Assembly (NCBI GenBank): GCA_963773605.1
Contig: CAVZBT010000007.1
Location: forward strand, 124,001 to 188,000
DNA length: 64,000 nt
Direction: 5' to 3'
From: CAVZBT01 sp963773605
GTDB taxonomy: Bacteria; Acidobacteriota; UBA6911
Below the pieces are notes generated by a model. The model was not told the origin of the DNA. It ran no database searches and worked only from the letters and a program-made list of their open reading frames with translations. The first letter of the stretch is position 1. Every line of letters starts with the position of its first letter. Positions 1 to 8,038 of the stretch are shown one piece after another. The position numbers and the translations under genes are program-made.

Positions 1-400
1 GCGCCAGGGGGTAATAGAGCCAGAAGTACAGCTGCTGCAGGGCCCAGGTCCCCGTGAAAATCGCGATGACCAACCCGATGAGGTTGAGGGCGAACGGGAC
101 GATTATGGCGATCCAGGCGGCGGTATAACAGACCAGGCGATAGCCCAGGTTAGGCTGGTCGAGCCCGTAATGCGTGATGTACGGCCGGGGCTCGACCCCA
201 GGCAACCGCCCGGCGATCCCGCGCCATATGCACATCGCCACGACCAGCGCCAGCCACAACCCATGCCTGCGATCGGGACCATGAAGATAAAGCGCATAGG
301 TCAGATTGCCAGGCAGAATGAAGAACACCCATATCCAGATAGGCAGGTGCAGAATTCGGTAATAAGTTTTGTTGCGTTCGCGTTCCACGACCTTTTTCAT
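1..400 (-). CDS. Membrane protein, 3' end outside the window
   Basis: An open frame runs leftward from an ATG at 400 to the window edge with no stop (133 codons seen). The product starts with a basic MKKVVERERNK segment, followed by three hydrophobic stretches (about residues 17-35, 45-58 and 88-125), so it looks like a small multi-spanning inner-membrane protein. A GGAG lies about 10 bases before the ATG. The bases just upstream (401-454) are much more AT-rich than the rest of the window and could hold its promoter. I do not recognise a family, and no catalytic motif is visible. The reading frame and hydrophobic pattern make it real; its function is unknown. Confidence 0.6.
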   Translation of the reverse strand, partial: MKKVVERERNKTYYRILHLPIWIWVFFILPGNLTYALYLHGPDRRHGLWLALVVAMCIWRGIAGRLPGVEPRPYITHYGLDQPNLGYRLVCYTAAWIAIIVPFALNLIGLVIAIFTGTWALQQLYFWLYYPLA

Positions 401-454
401 TATTAAATTACTCCGTAATATTCCTTAATTACACATCATCCATAAACCATTGCT

Positions 455-3007
455 TTAGCCGTCGGATCCTCCTTGCGGAGGGCCCAGAGACTGCATTTCC
501 CTCTCCAGGTCGCGCGTTATCGACTCGGGGTCGCGCGAGGGGGCGATGCGTTTCGGGGCGCCGATTGTCACCGTCACAGCTCCTGGCGCGAGCTTCTTAC
601 CGGCCTTTTTCAGCTCAAACAGGCCATCGATCCGGATGGTCACCACCGGCAGGTTCAGGCTTCTCGCGAGCATGCCGATCCCGCTTCGGAAGGGCGACAG
701 GTTTCCGTCCTGGGTACGCCGCCCCTCGGGAAACACCAGGATCGAGTACCCGTGGTCGGCGGATTCCCCGGCAAACGCGAAGCTTTCGCGGAAACCGGTT
801 TGTTGCGGGAGGGGAAACACATTGAAGAGGGCGACGACGAGGTAGTACGACAGCTGTTCGACGAGCCGCCGGAGCAGGCCGAGTTCGCCGGGGGGCTTGC
901 GCATCCCCTCCAGCATCTCGCCGAGCATGGCCACGGCCAGGTGATGCCGGAGGCGGGCGGGCAGGGCGGCCAGAATGAAGCCCACGTCGACCTGGGTGAT
1001 ATGGTTGGCGACAATCAGGAGTGGACCGGAAACGTTGCGGAGGTTCTCCTTGCCCCGTATGCGGGGCCTCGCCATGAGAAAGGTCGCCGGCCAGGACACA
1101 AGGTAATAGACCGCCAGCCGCACGGCCGTGACGATCCGACTGCGCGGCCATCGCGGGTATCGGTAGTCGGAGCGGCGCACGATGGGCTGTCGGAGCATAC
1201 GCTCCAGTTCTCCGACGGTCGTTGCCGCGGTGAACTTCGACTCGTTGAGGTCTGTCTGGTACCGGTCCTCGAGCGCGCTGAGCAGTTCGACACGCTCGAT
1301 TGATGTGAGGTTGAGTTCTTCGCTGAGCTTCGTCTCTTCGCCGATCCCCGGACAGCGCCTGGCGGTGATGCGCTCGAGCAGGTCCACCAGCGATCCGGCC
1401 TGGGGTGCGGCGGATCCCGGCGCGCCGCCCGTTTGGGAACGGATCTGTGCCTCAATCAGGTTGAGCCGAGGCTTCTGGGTCGAGGTCCGGGGAAAATCCT
1501 CATCGGACCACACGTACCAGCGCCGGATCTGCTGGAATTCGGCGAGCGTCTGGTTGGCGCGCCGGACTGCCGCTTCGGCCTCGCCATCATCGCCGTGCAG
1601 GATCAGGACGGCGCAGGGTTCCGCGTTCCGCTCGCGCTCCAGCCCGAAAACCACGCAGTCGCGCACCTCCGGCTGGAGCCTCAGCGCGGCTTCCAGGTCT
1701 TCCGGGTAGATATTCATCCCTTCGGGCGTGATGATGACGTTCTTCTTGCGGCCTTTGAAATACAGGTTGCCCTGATCGTCGAGCTCGCCCATGTCGCCGG
1801 TATGGAACCACCCTTCCTGTCCAAGCACCGGGATCGTCGCGCCGCCCTGTGTGTACGCGGCGGCGACATTGTCTCCGCGGACGAGGATTTCTCCGTTGGC
1901 ATCGAGCTTCATCTCGCGCCCGGGCAGGATCTTGCCTATCGATCCGCGCCCGAGCTTGAACGGGTGATTAACACTGACCAGCGAGGTAGTTTCCGTGAGC
2001 CCGTACCCTTGAATGACGACGAAGCTGAGTCTCGTCCAGAAGAGTTCGGTGGCCGGGTCCAGGGCGGCGCCCCCGGAGATGAAAGCCCAGAATTTCCAGC
2101 CGAACTGGCTGTGGATCCGGCGAAAGCGCCACCAGCGTTTTGCGAAATGCTCGCCCTGGGATGCGGCCAACTGCTGCTCAAACCACTCCAGGCGACCCGC
2201 CGACTCGAAATCCCGGCGTATCTTCTCGCGGAGGGTGTCCAGCAGCCGAGGCACGGCCACCAGCACGGAAACGCGCTCGCGGTTGATGCTGCGGATTATC
2301 TCGGAAGGGTTGAGCGTGTCGTGGAAAAGGACGGTGGCGCCCAGCAGCTGCGGGACGAAGATCCCGAGGAACTGTCCGAAGACGTGGCTGAGGGGCAGCA
2401 GGTTCAAGAACCGGAGCGGGTGGAAGAGGCGTTCGTATTTCAGGTACTTGCCAATTTCCTGTTCGAGCGGCTCCAGGTTGGCCAGGACGTTCCGGTGGCT
2501 GAGCACGACACCCTTGGGATCAGCGGTCGTGCCGGAGGTAAAAACGATCTCGATCGGGTCGTCCCGGCCTGCCTCTACCCCGCCATAGGGCGAGTCCGGC
2601 AGGTGCGCCAGCGATTTTCTGATCTCGTCCAGCGGCAGGAGCGACAGGCCCCCCGGGAGGTGGGTTTGCAGTTCTCCCGAACAGACGCACAGGCGCGTGC
2701 CCACCTGGCGCGCCACCCGGAGCGCAAAGTCGGGGGAGGCGATGCGGTCCATGGGAACGACCACGGCGCCGCGAAGCACGGAACCGAGGAATGCCACCAC
2801 CCACTCGGCGCAGTTGTCCCCCCAGATGAGGACCTTGTCCCCTTTGGCTACGCCGCGGCGCTCGAGTTCCCGGGCAAAACGCCGGGCATCTGAAGCGACC
2901 TCTCCATACGACCACCGCTCGGTTCGGTAACCGCGGCGGTGCGCATAGGCAATCTCCGAGCCTCGCCTCGCAAAGTCGTCGAGGTAGCTGGTAATCGTCT
3001 GTCGCAA
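455..3007 (-). CDS. Acyl-CoA/acyl-ACP synthetase - carrier protein - 1-acylglycerol-phosphate acyltransferase fusion
   Basis: An 850-residue fusion. Residues about 1-530 are an AMP-forming ligase with the phosphate loop TSGTTADPKG (157-166), YGLTETT, and the hinge region HTGDMGELDDQG followed by GRKKNVIIT. Residues about 550-620 are an acyl-carrier domain with the phosphopantetheine serine in NLTSIE. Residues about 650-840 are a PlsC acyltransferase with NHITQVD (the H-x4-D motif) and FPEGRRT. A fatty acid could be activated, loaded on the internal carrier and passed to lysophosphatidate or lysophospholipid at the inner membrane. E. coli Aas has the reverse order (acyltransferase first) and no carrier domain. 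The start is TTG at 3005-3007, preceded by GGGAGGGG nine bases upstream. It is a single-gene unit, with a candidate promoter at 3060-3088. Substrate specificity is inferred. Confidence 0.88.
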   Translation of the reverse strand: MRQTITSYLDDFARRGSEIAYAHRRGYRTERWSYGEVASDARRFARELERRGVAKGDKVLIWGDNCAEWVVAFLGSVLRGAVVVPMDRIASPDFALRVARQVGTRLCVCSGELQTHLPGGLSLLPLDEIRKSLAHLPDSPYGGVEAGRDDPIEIVFTSGTTADPKGVVLSHRNVLANLEPLEQEIGKYLKYERLFHPLRFLNLLPLSHVFGQFLGIFVPQLLGATVLFHDTLNPSEIIRSINRERVSVLVAVPRLLDTLREKIRRDFESAGRLEWFEQQLAASQGEHFAKRWWRFRRIHSQFGWKFWAFISGGAALDPATELFWTRLSFVVIQGYGLTETTSLVSVNHPFKLGRGSIGKILPGREMKLDANGEILVRGDNVAAAYTQGGATIPVLGQEGWFHTGDMGELDDQGNLYFKGRKKNVIITPEGMNIYPEDLEAALRLQPEVRDCVVFGLERERNAEPCAVLILHGDDGEAEAAVRRANQTLAEFQQIRRWYVWSDEDFPRTSTQKPRLNLIEAQIRSQTGGAPGSAAPQAGSLVDLLERITARRCPGIGEETKLSEELNLTSIERVELLSALEDRYQTDLNESKFTAATTVGELERMLRQPIVRRSDYRYPRWPRSRIVTAVRLAVYYLVSWPATFLMARPRIRGKENLRNVSGPLLIVANHITQVDVGFILAALPARLRHHLAVAMLGEMLEGMRKPPGELGLLRRLVEQLSYYLVVALFNVFPLPQQTGFRESFAFAGESADHGYSILVFPEGRRTQDGNLSPFRSGIGMLARSLNLPVVTIRIDGLFELKKAGKKLAPGAVTVTIGAPKRIAPSRDPESITRDLEREMQSLGPPQGGSDG

Positions 3008-3339
3008 AATGCCGCGCCCCTCCCACTAAGAGCTGGAAATCTCCCAAACCGGAGAGTGAATTCTACGCGATAACGCGCACACGATCACCTAATTCGATGT
3101 TAGACTTCCGGGCTGGGCCTCGCGCGCCGCGCTGCCACAACGAACCCGCGATTTTGGGAGGGCCAAGGTGGGCCGGGGCGGCTCGATGCGCCCCCGTGGA
3201 TCTTGTCTCAACCGTGGATTTCCCAAATCATCCCAGGTTGTGGCTCATCGGTGTGGGCGGGCCGACCCCGACCACGCCGGCGATCTCGACGGGGCCGGTT
3301 GATCGTCGTGCATCGGGGAAAAGTTAGACCGCGCCGGCC
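3008..3339. other. Intergenic stretch without a convincing gene
   Basis: It lies between the TTG start of the acyl-activating fusion and the stop of the NusG-like gene. It holds the candidate promoter at 3060-3088 and a short sequence around 3207-3222 (CTCAACCGTGGATTTC) that recurs with one extra base near 12389-12405. Short frames here have no family features. Confidence 0.5.
3060..3088 (-). promoter_or_regulatory. Candidate sigma-70 promoter for the acyl-activating fusion gene
   Basis: On the minus strand GTGATC (3083-3088) and TAGAAT (3060-3065) are 17 bases apart, about 53 bases before the TTG start. The -10 box matches the consensus at five of six positions, the -35 box at only three of six. 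This is a plausible but unproven promoter. Confidence 0.3.
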
Positions 3340-3942
3340 TTAGAGGGCGCGCACGTCGGACGCGTCGATCTCGATCGAGACGGCCTGCCGGATGAGATCG
3401 ACCTTGAGGACGAAGCGAAAGCGCCCTTTCTTCTGGATGAGGATGCCCTGGATTCCCTTCAGGGGACCGGCGATGATTTCGACGCGGCGGCCGATCTGCA
3501 TGTAGGGGTACGGGTCGACCGAAATGCTCGCTTCGAGGAAACGGCGGACCGCTTCGATCTGGCTCTCGGGAATGATCTCCGCATGCCCCTCGTGGCCGAC
3601 AAACCGGACCGCCCCCGGCAGATTCAGGATCCGGTAACGGTGCTCGGGGGTATTGACCTGGTTGACGAAGATATACCCCGGAAAGAGCGGCACCCAGATC
3701 CGTTTCTTCCTGTCTTTCCAGCGGCTCAAGACCTCTCGCATCGGCAGGAAGACGTCAATCGATCGATCGGTGAGTTCCGTGAGCAACTTCTTTTCAAAAC
3801 GGCTGCGGGTGTACACCGCGTACCACGAGGCACTCGGAGCATCCGGCGCGGCGGTCGGAAGAATCAGTTCTTCCGTGGAAGGGAGTACAAGCGAGGAGTT
3901 CCGTCGCTCCTTGGCGTCTTTGCCGGTCACTTCCATTTGCAT
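3340..3942 (-). CDS. NusG-like (UpxY/RfaH-type) transcription antitermination protein
   Basis: About 200 residues with the NusG N-terminal fold: WYAVYTRSRFEKKLLTEL, then VFLPMREVLSRWKDRKK, LFPGYIFV and AVRFVGHEG. A KOW-type C-terminus follows (IGRRVEIIAGPLKGIQGIL). The WYAVYTRSRFEKK opening is typical of the specialised paralogues (UpxY/LoaP/RfaH group) that modify RNA polymerase at particular long operons, rather than of housekeeping NusG. The frame is open much further upstream, but residues before the ATG at 3942 (or 3936) are not NusG-like, so I start there. It is divergent from sua5, with 167 bases between the starts. No polysaccharide operon, the usual target, lies directly downstream. 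Its target is unknown. Confidence 0.82.
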   Translation of the reverse strand: MQMEVTGKDAKERRNSSLVLPSTEELILPTAAPDAPSASWYAVYTRSRFEKKLLTELTDRSIDVFLPMREVLSRWKDRKKRIWVPLFPGYIFVNQVNTPEHRYRILNLPGAVRFVGHEGHAEIIPESQIEAVRRFLEASISVDPYPYMQIGRRVEIIAGPLKGIQGILIQKKGRFRFVLKVDLIRQAVSIEIDASDVRAL

Positions 3943-4109
3943 ACCCAATCTAGTATTTTCCGCCTGAGAGGTGCCAGGCTCAGAGCGGAACGACAGACCC
4001 TGGTACACCTGGAACTGTGCCGGAACGGAAACGAATATAGCACACAAACCGGGGCGGTCACACCTTCGGCCGACGGCCCCGGGGTTATGGTTGGATCTGA
4101 GGAGGTTCG

Positions 4110-5093
4110 GTGAATCGCTCCCGAATCGTGCATGCGCTCGCCGCCGGGGCACTCGACAGGGCTGCCGGCATCATCCGGGACGGGGGTGTCGTCGCCTTCC
4201 CGACGGAAACGGTATACGGCCTTGGCGCGGACGCAACCAATCCCGCCGCGGTGGCGCGCGTGTTCGAACTGAAGCGGCGTCCTTCGTTCGACCCCCTCAT
4301 CGTGCACGTTGCGGACCTCGGTTCGGCGTGGACCTATGGCGACCTCGCCCGACCGCATGCCGCCGAACTGATACGTCGTTTCTGGCCCGGTCCGCTGACC
4401 CTCGTGGTGCCCCGTACCGAGAGGGTGCCTCGCATCGTTACCGCCGGGCTCGATACCGTGGGTTTGCGCATGCCTGCCCATCAAACCGCATTGGCTCTGA
4501 TCCGCGCCGCCGGTTGTGCGATCGCGGCGCCGAGCGCCAACCTGTTTGGACACGTCAGCCCCACGACCGCCTCCCACATCGCAGAGCAGCTGCCTGAGGT
4601 GGACCTGATCCTCGACGGCGGGCCATGCCGAGTCGGTGTCGAATCGACGATCGTAGCCCTCGGCGGCCCCCTGCCCCTGGTCCTGCGGCCCGGGGGCATT
4701 TCCTTGGAGGAGCTCGAGCAGGTGGTCGGGCCGGTCTTGCTGGAGTCCCGCACCCCCGAGGTTCCGCAGGGCCCGGGTCAACTCTCCCGGCACTACGCGA
4801 CGCGGACAAGGCTGGAGATCCTGGGGGAGGACAACCCCGCGGCGCAGCCCGGGCCGCGGGAGAAGGTGGGCTTGGTGGCGCTGAAGTGCCCGCTCAACCC
4901 GGCGAGGTATGCTGCGGTCGAAGTGCTGTCGGAGCCCGGTGACCTGAGGGAAGCAGCGGCAAACCTCTTCGCTGCCCTTCTCCGGCTGGACCGGCTCGGC
5001 CTGGACCGGATCGTCGCAGTTCCGCTGCCCGAACAGGGCCTGGGGCTCGCGATCATGGACAGGCTCCGTCGCTGCTCCACCGGACCAGGTTAA
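4110..5093 (+). CDS. sua5: L-threonylcarbamoyladenylate synthase (Sua5 type)
   Basis: Makes threonylcarbamoyl-AMP from threonine, bicarbonate and ATP, the first step of the tRNA t6A37 modification. The 327-residue protein has the YrdC domain (about 1-205: VVAFPTETVYGLGADA, KRRPSFDPLIVHV, RFWPGPLTLV, GLRMPAH, APSANLFGHVSPT) and the extra C-terminal Sua5 domain (about 230-327), joined by the typical linker SPGQ-like GPGQLSRHYAT. This is therefore the two-domain form, not the short TsaC. The start is GTG at 4110, with GGAGG five bases upstream. It is divergent from the NusG-like gene. Confidence 0.93.
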   Translation: MNRSRIVHALAAGALDRAAGIIRDGGVVAFPTETVYGLGADATNPAAVARVFELKRRPSFDPLIVHVADLGSAWTYGDLARPHAAELIRRFWPGPLTLVVPRTERVPRIVTAGLDTVGLRMPAHQTALALIRAAGCAIAAPSANLFGHVSPTTASHIAEQLPEVDLILDGGPCRVGVESTIVALGGPLPLVLRPGGISLEELEQVVGPVLLESRTPEVPQGPGQLSRHYATRTRLEILGEDNPAAQPGPREKVGLVALKCPLNPARYAAVEVLSEPGDLREAAANLFAALLRLDRLGLDRIVAVPLPEQGLGLAIMDRLRRCSTGPG

Positions 5094-5134
5094 CTCCCGT
5101 ACTACGCCCGTGGGCGGGGCCGCAGCGGCCCCTC

Positions 5135-5184
5135 GAGTGCGGCGGCTCGACGCCGCTTTGGGGTCGCGCCTGGGCGCCGACCTC
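5135..5184 (+). repeat. Dispersed palindromic repeat, copy A
   Basis: GAGTGCGGCGGCTCGACGCC followed by GCTTTGGGGTCG, then a second palindromic module CGCCTGGGCGCCGACCT. The core GGCGGC-TCGA-CGCCGC type arms can fold on themselves. It matches the inverted copy at 5634-5667 almost exactly and the copy at 43384-43417 with few changes. Confidence 0.75.
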
Positions 5185-5608
5185 TGGCCGATGCGCGGTC
5201 CCGCCGGACTAGCTCATCTCCGCTGGGATCAAGGTTTTAGTTCGGAGCAGGCCGATGGTAGCGCTGTCTTCCCGGCCGTGGTTTTCACCGCTACACATAA
5301 CGGGTTACCCAACGGAGTCGCCTGCCGATTTGGGTGCGGCGGCACCGGACTGAAGTTTTTGTCTCACCAAGACGAGTTGTCGGGTAAAGTAACATGGCCT
5401 TTCTTGCGAGGGGATCACGCGGCGGCACGCGCCTGTCGAGGACTCCAGCCCCGTTAACGGTAGTAGTGGTATTGGCAGCGTACCACGATCCAGAGCGCGA
5501 AAGGCGCGCGACAGGACAGCCCACGGCGAAGCCCTCGAAGCGGCCGCTGCTCTGGGTTGGGGCGGAGGATCACAAGTTACAAAGAACACAAAAAGATATC
5601 GTCGGACC

Positions 5609-5670
5609 CTGACAGCGGCGTCGCCGAGGCGCCGCCCACAAAGCGGCGTCGAGCCGCCGCACTCCAGAAC
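5609..5670 (-). repeat. Dispersed palindromic repeat, copy B (inverted)
   Basis: On the minus strand it reads CTGGAGTGCGGCGGCTCGAC, then GCCGCTTTGTGGG. It is flanked by a second palindrome, GGCGTCGCCGAGGCGCCGCC (5616-5635), whose relative precedes the copy at 43351. Together with copy A it makes a long-range inverted pair around 5184-5609. Confidence 0.75.
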
Positions 5671-5688
5671 TTCGGGAAAACGGCGCGG

Positions 5689-5712
5689 GTCGATATCTGT
5701 TCGGCTGTTACA
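5689..5712 (+). repeat. 24-bp repeat shared with 18207-18230
   Basis: GTCGATATCT, two variable bases, then TCGGCTGT(T/C)ACA. It is identical to the second site at 21 of 24 positions by eye. Function unknown. Confidence 0.55.
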
Positions 5713-5787
5713 AACCACTAGTACGAAACGGCGGGATTCGGGGACGCCACGCGAGCCCTGACTCTTTCGAGGGAGCCAACGCCGCAA

Positions 5788-6792
5788 ATGGCAAACAGTA
5801 TCGGCAGTCCCCTTCTTCTGACGTTATTCATTGTCGTTGTTCTGTTCCTGCTGTCGCTCGATCTCGGAGTATTCCACAAGAAGGCGCACGCGGTAGGAGT
5901 CCGCGAAGCTTTGCTTTGGAGCGCCGCCTGGGTCGTGCTCTCTGTCTCCTTCGGGGCCTGGGTCTATTGGCGCTTCGGATCGAAGGCGGGCCTGGAGTTC
6001 TACGCAGGGTACCTGATCGAATACGCCTTGAGCATGGACAACGTGTTCGTCTTCATTCTGGTTTTTTCCTACTTTTCGGTGCCCCCCCTGCTGCATCACC
6101 GCGTCCTGTTCTGGGGTATTCTCGGCGCTCTTGTGATGCGGGCATCGTTCATCCTGGCGGGGGCCGTGCTCCTGCAGGCATTCCACTGGATCATTTATGT
6201 TTTCGGTCTGTTCCTGGTCTACACCGGGTTCAAAATCCTGCGCCACGGCGACACGAAAGTCGCACCGGACAAAAACCCCGTGGTCCGGCTCTTTCAGAGG
6301 TTCGTCCCGATAGAGGCGGGGTATCAAACAGGCGGATTCTTCTCCCGGCGGGCCGACCGGTGGGTGGCCACCCCATTGGCGTTGGTCCTCGTCACCGTTG
6401 AAACCACGGATCTGGTGTTCGCGATCGACTCCATCCCCGCGATTTTCGCGGTGACCAACGACCCGTTCATCGTGTACACATCGAACATTTGCGCCATCCT
6501 CGGGCTCCGTTCCATGTACTTCCTGCTCGCCGCAGTCGTGGGGCGGTTCGCCTATCTGTCGACCGGATTGGGGGTGGTGCTGATGTATGTGGGCTGGAAG
6601 ATGCTGCTCGCGGACATTTACCATATCCCGATCGCGGCATCGCTGGCGGTGGTCGCCGTCGTCCTGATCGGCTCCATCGTGCTGTCCCTCTGCTGGCCGC
6701 CGCGGCGCCCACAGGAACCGTCCGGTTCTTCTATTCCCGATGAGGGTCTGGTAACATCGAATCCCCAGGACGATCAACAGGAGAAAACCTAG
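5788..6792 (+). CDS. terC: TerC/Alx-family integral membrane protein
   Basis: A 334-residue polytopic inner-membrane protein with about nine hydrophobic segments. It carries the family signatures EYALSMDNVFVFILVF (about residues 78-93) and VETTDLVFAIDSIPAIFAVT (about 212-231), whose acidic residues inside membrane segments are the conserved core. Members were named for tellurite resistance; characterised relatives such as Alx act in manganese export or in metallating secreted proteins. Which of these applies here cannot be read from the sequence. A soluble, charged tail of about 30 residues ends the protein. The stop overlaps the start of the fmdB-like gene by one base, so the two are probably one operon. 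Confidence 0.88.
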   Translation: MANSIGSPLLLTLFIVVVLFLLSLDLGVFHKKAHAVGVREALLWSAAWVVLSVSFGAWVYWRFGSKAGLEFYAGYLIEYALSMDNVFVFILVFSYFSVPPLLHHRVLFWGILGALVMRASFILAGAVLLQAFHWIIYVFGLFLVYTGFKILRHGDTKVAPDKNPVVRLFQRFVPIEAGYQTGGFFSRRADRWVATPLALVLVTVETTDLVFAIDSIPAIFAVTNDPFIVYTSNICAILGLRSMYFLLAAVVGRFAYLSTGLGVVLMYVGWKMLLADIYHIPIAASLAVVAVVLIGSIVLSLCWPPRRPQEPSGSSIPDEGLVTSNPQDDQQEKT

Positions 6793-7013
6793 TGCCGCTC
6801 TACGAGTACGAGTGCCGCAACTGCAATGCGCGTTTTGAAAAGCTGGTATACAACAACGCGACGGAAGTCGTGTGCCGCGAATGCGGCGCGACGAATGTCG
6901 TGCAGCTGTTGTCCACCTTCGCGGTCGGCGGGTCGACCGGGAAACTGCCGGCTGAGTCCGGCCCCTGCGGATCGTGCGGCGCGGCCCAGCGCGGGCTGTG
7001 CAACATGAACTGA
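6792..7013 (+). CDS. FmdB-type small zinc-ribbon protein
   Basis: A 73-residue protein beginning MPLYEYECRNCNARFEKL. It has a CxxC pair (CRNC, about residues 8-11) and a second pair in VCRECGA (about 28-31) that together form one zinc ribbon. A flexible tail with a further CGSCG motif follows. This is the classic FmdB/CxxC regulatory-protein pattern; the function in most bacteria is unknown. The start is GTG at 6792, one base inside the terC stop, with AGGAG about 9 bases upstream, so it is translationally coupled to terC. Confidence 0.85.
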   Translation: MPLYEYECRNCNARFEKLVYNNATEVVCRECGATNVVQLLSTFAVGGSTGKLPAESGPCGSCGAAQRGLCNMN

Positions 7014-7060
7014 TCCGGGGTGTCGATTCGGGCGCGCTTTACGGACGCGGGCACTTCTGA

Positions 7061-7960
7061 ATGGAACCCATATCGCAGTACTACCATTCTCACCGATTGA
7101 AGCTGCATTTCTGGGATTGGGGGGGCGAGGGCAAGTCGAACCTCGTGCTCGTCCACGGCAGCCGGGATCACGCGCGTTCGTGGGACAGGATTGCCGAAGC
7201 CTTCTGCGGCGACTTCCGAGTCGTGGCCCCCGACCTGCGCGGCCACGGCGACAGCGCCTGGGCGCCCGGGGCCATGTACAGCATTCCCGAGTATGTCCTG
7301 GATGTCTCGGCGCTGATCGACATTCTGGGCAACTTTCCCGTCTACCTCATAGGCCACTCGCTCGGCGGCGCCATCGTCCTGCAGTATGCCGGAGTGTATC
7401 CGGACCGTGTCCGCAAACTCGTTTCCATCGAAGGGTACGGCCCGCCCCCGGAGAAACTCGTGCCCCACCCCGCCCACGAACGGCTGCGCCGCTGGATCGA
7501 AAACATGCGGGACTACGAGACGCGTGAGTCGCATCACTACCCGAACATCAGGGCAGCGGTCCAGCGCATGCGGGAGGCCAACGCCTATCTGACCGAGGAT
7601 ATGGCCCGGCACCTGACCCTGTTTGGTTCCAACTGGAACCCGGACGGCTCACTCACCTGGAAGTTCGACAACTACGTACGGGCGTTCTCGCCCTACGGAT
7701 TCAATATGGACGATGCCCAGGAGATCTGGCGGCAGATCGCGTGCGAAACGCTCCTGTTCCGCGGCCAAGACAGCAGGACGATGGATCCTGAAGCGGACGG
7801 GCGCATCCACGCCATCCCGCGCTGCCGGCTCGTGATCGTTCCCCACGCGGGCCACTGGGTCCACCACGATCAACCCGGGGTGTTTCTGCGCGCAACCCGG
7901 GAGTTCTTTGCGACTCACGCAACACCGAACGATGTTGCGGCGCGCCACGGAAGGTGCTAG
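7061..7960 (+). CDS. Alpha/beta-hydrolase
   Basis: 299 residues with the canonical hydrolase fold markers: the oxyanion segment LVHGSRDHARSW (30-41), PDLRGHGDS (58-66), the nucleophile elbow GHSLGG with Ser100, and the catalytic His265 in PHAGHW. The acid is probably Asp237 or Asp242 in FRGQDSRTMD. There is no signal peptide, so it is cytoplasmic. The long cap region (about 125-215) is rich in aromatic and charged residues and does not identify the substrate. The Shine-Dalgarno sequence before the ATG is weak. It stands alone between fmdB and the permease. Confidence 0.85.
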   Translation: MEPISQYYHSHRLKLHFWDWGGEGKSNLVLVHGSRDHARSWDRIAEAFCGDFRVVAPDLRGHGDSAWAPGAMYSIPEYVLDVSALIDILGNFPVYLIGHSLGGAIVLQYAGVYPDRVRKLVSIEGYGPPPEKLVPHPAHERLRRWIENMRDYETRESHHYPNIRAAVQRMREANAYLTEDMARHLTLFGSNWNPDGSLTWKFDNYVRAFSPYGFNMDDAQEIWRQIACETLLFRGQDSRTMDPEADGRIHAIPRCRLVIVPHAGHWVHHDQPGVFLRATREFFATHATPNDVAARHGRC

Positions 7961-8038
7961 CTTCCGCGGATGTTTGCCCAGGGGGCTCAGCCGGCGGGCG
8001 AGAGCACGACCGGATCGTACAGCTAACGGAGAAAATGC

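Larger units (their letters stand above)
5094..5787. other. 694-bp gene-free interval carrying dispersed repeats
   Basis: Between sua5 and terC. I find no credible gene. It contains two copies of a GC-rich palindromic repeat in opposite orientation (5135-5184 and 5609-5670) and one copy of a 24-bp repeat (5689-5712), with less structured sequence between them. The composition between 5290 and 5480 is more mixed and shows no recognisable coding signal. No yybP-ykoY-like riboswitch was recognised before terC. Confidence 0.6.

Noticed and set aside
1433..2893. Long rightward open frame (486 codons) opposite the acyl-activating fusion gene
   Set aside because: It is fully antisense to a protein with complete ligase motifs, and its own translation is Arg/Gly/His-rich with no family pattern. 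Such shadows are common at this GC content.
3097..3327. 76-codon rightward open frame in the gap before the NusG-like gene
   Set aside because: No ribosome-binding site, no family features, and a Pro/Arg-rich random composition.
5680..5787. Possible yybP-ykoY manganese riboswitch before terC
   Set aside because: terC/alx genes often carry one, but I could not find its conserved loop sequences or paired stems here.
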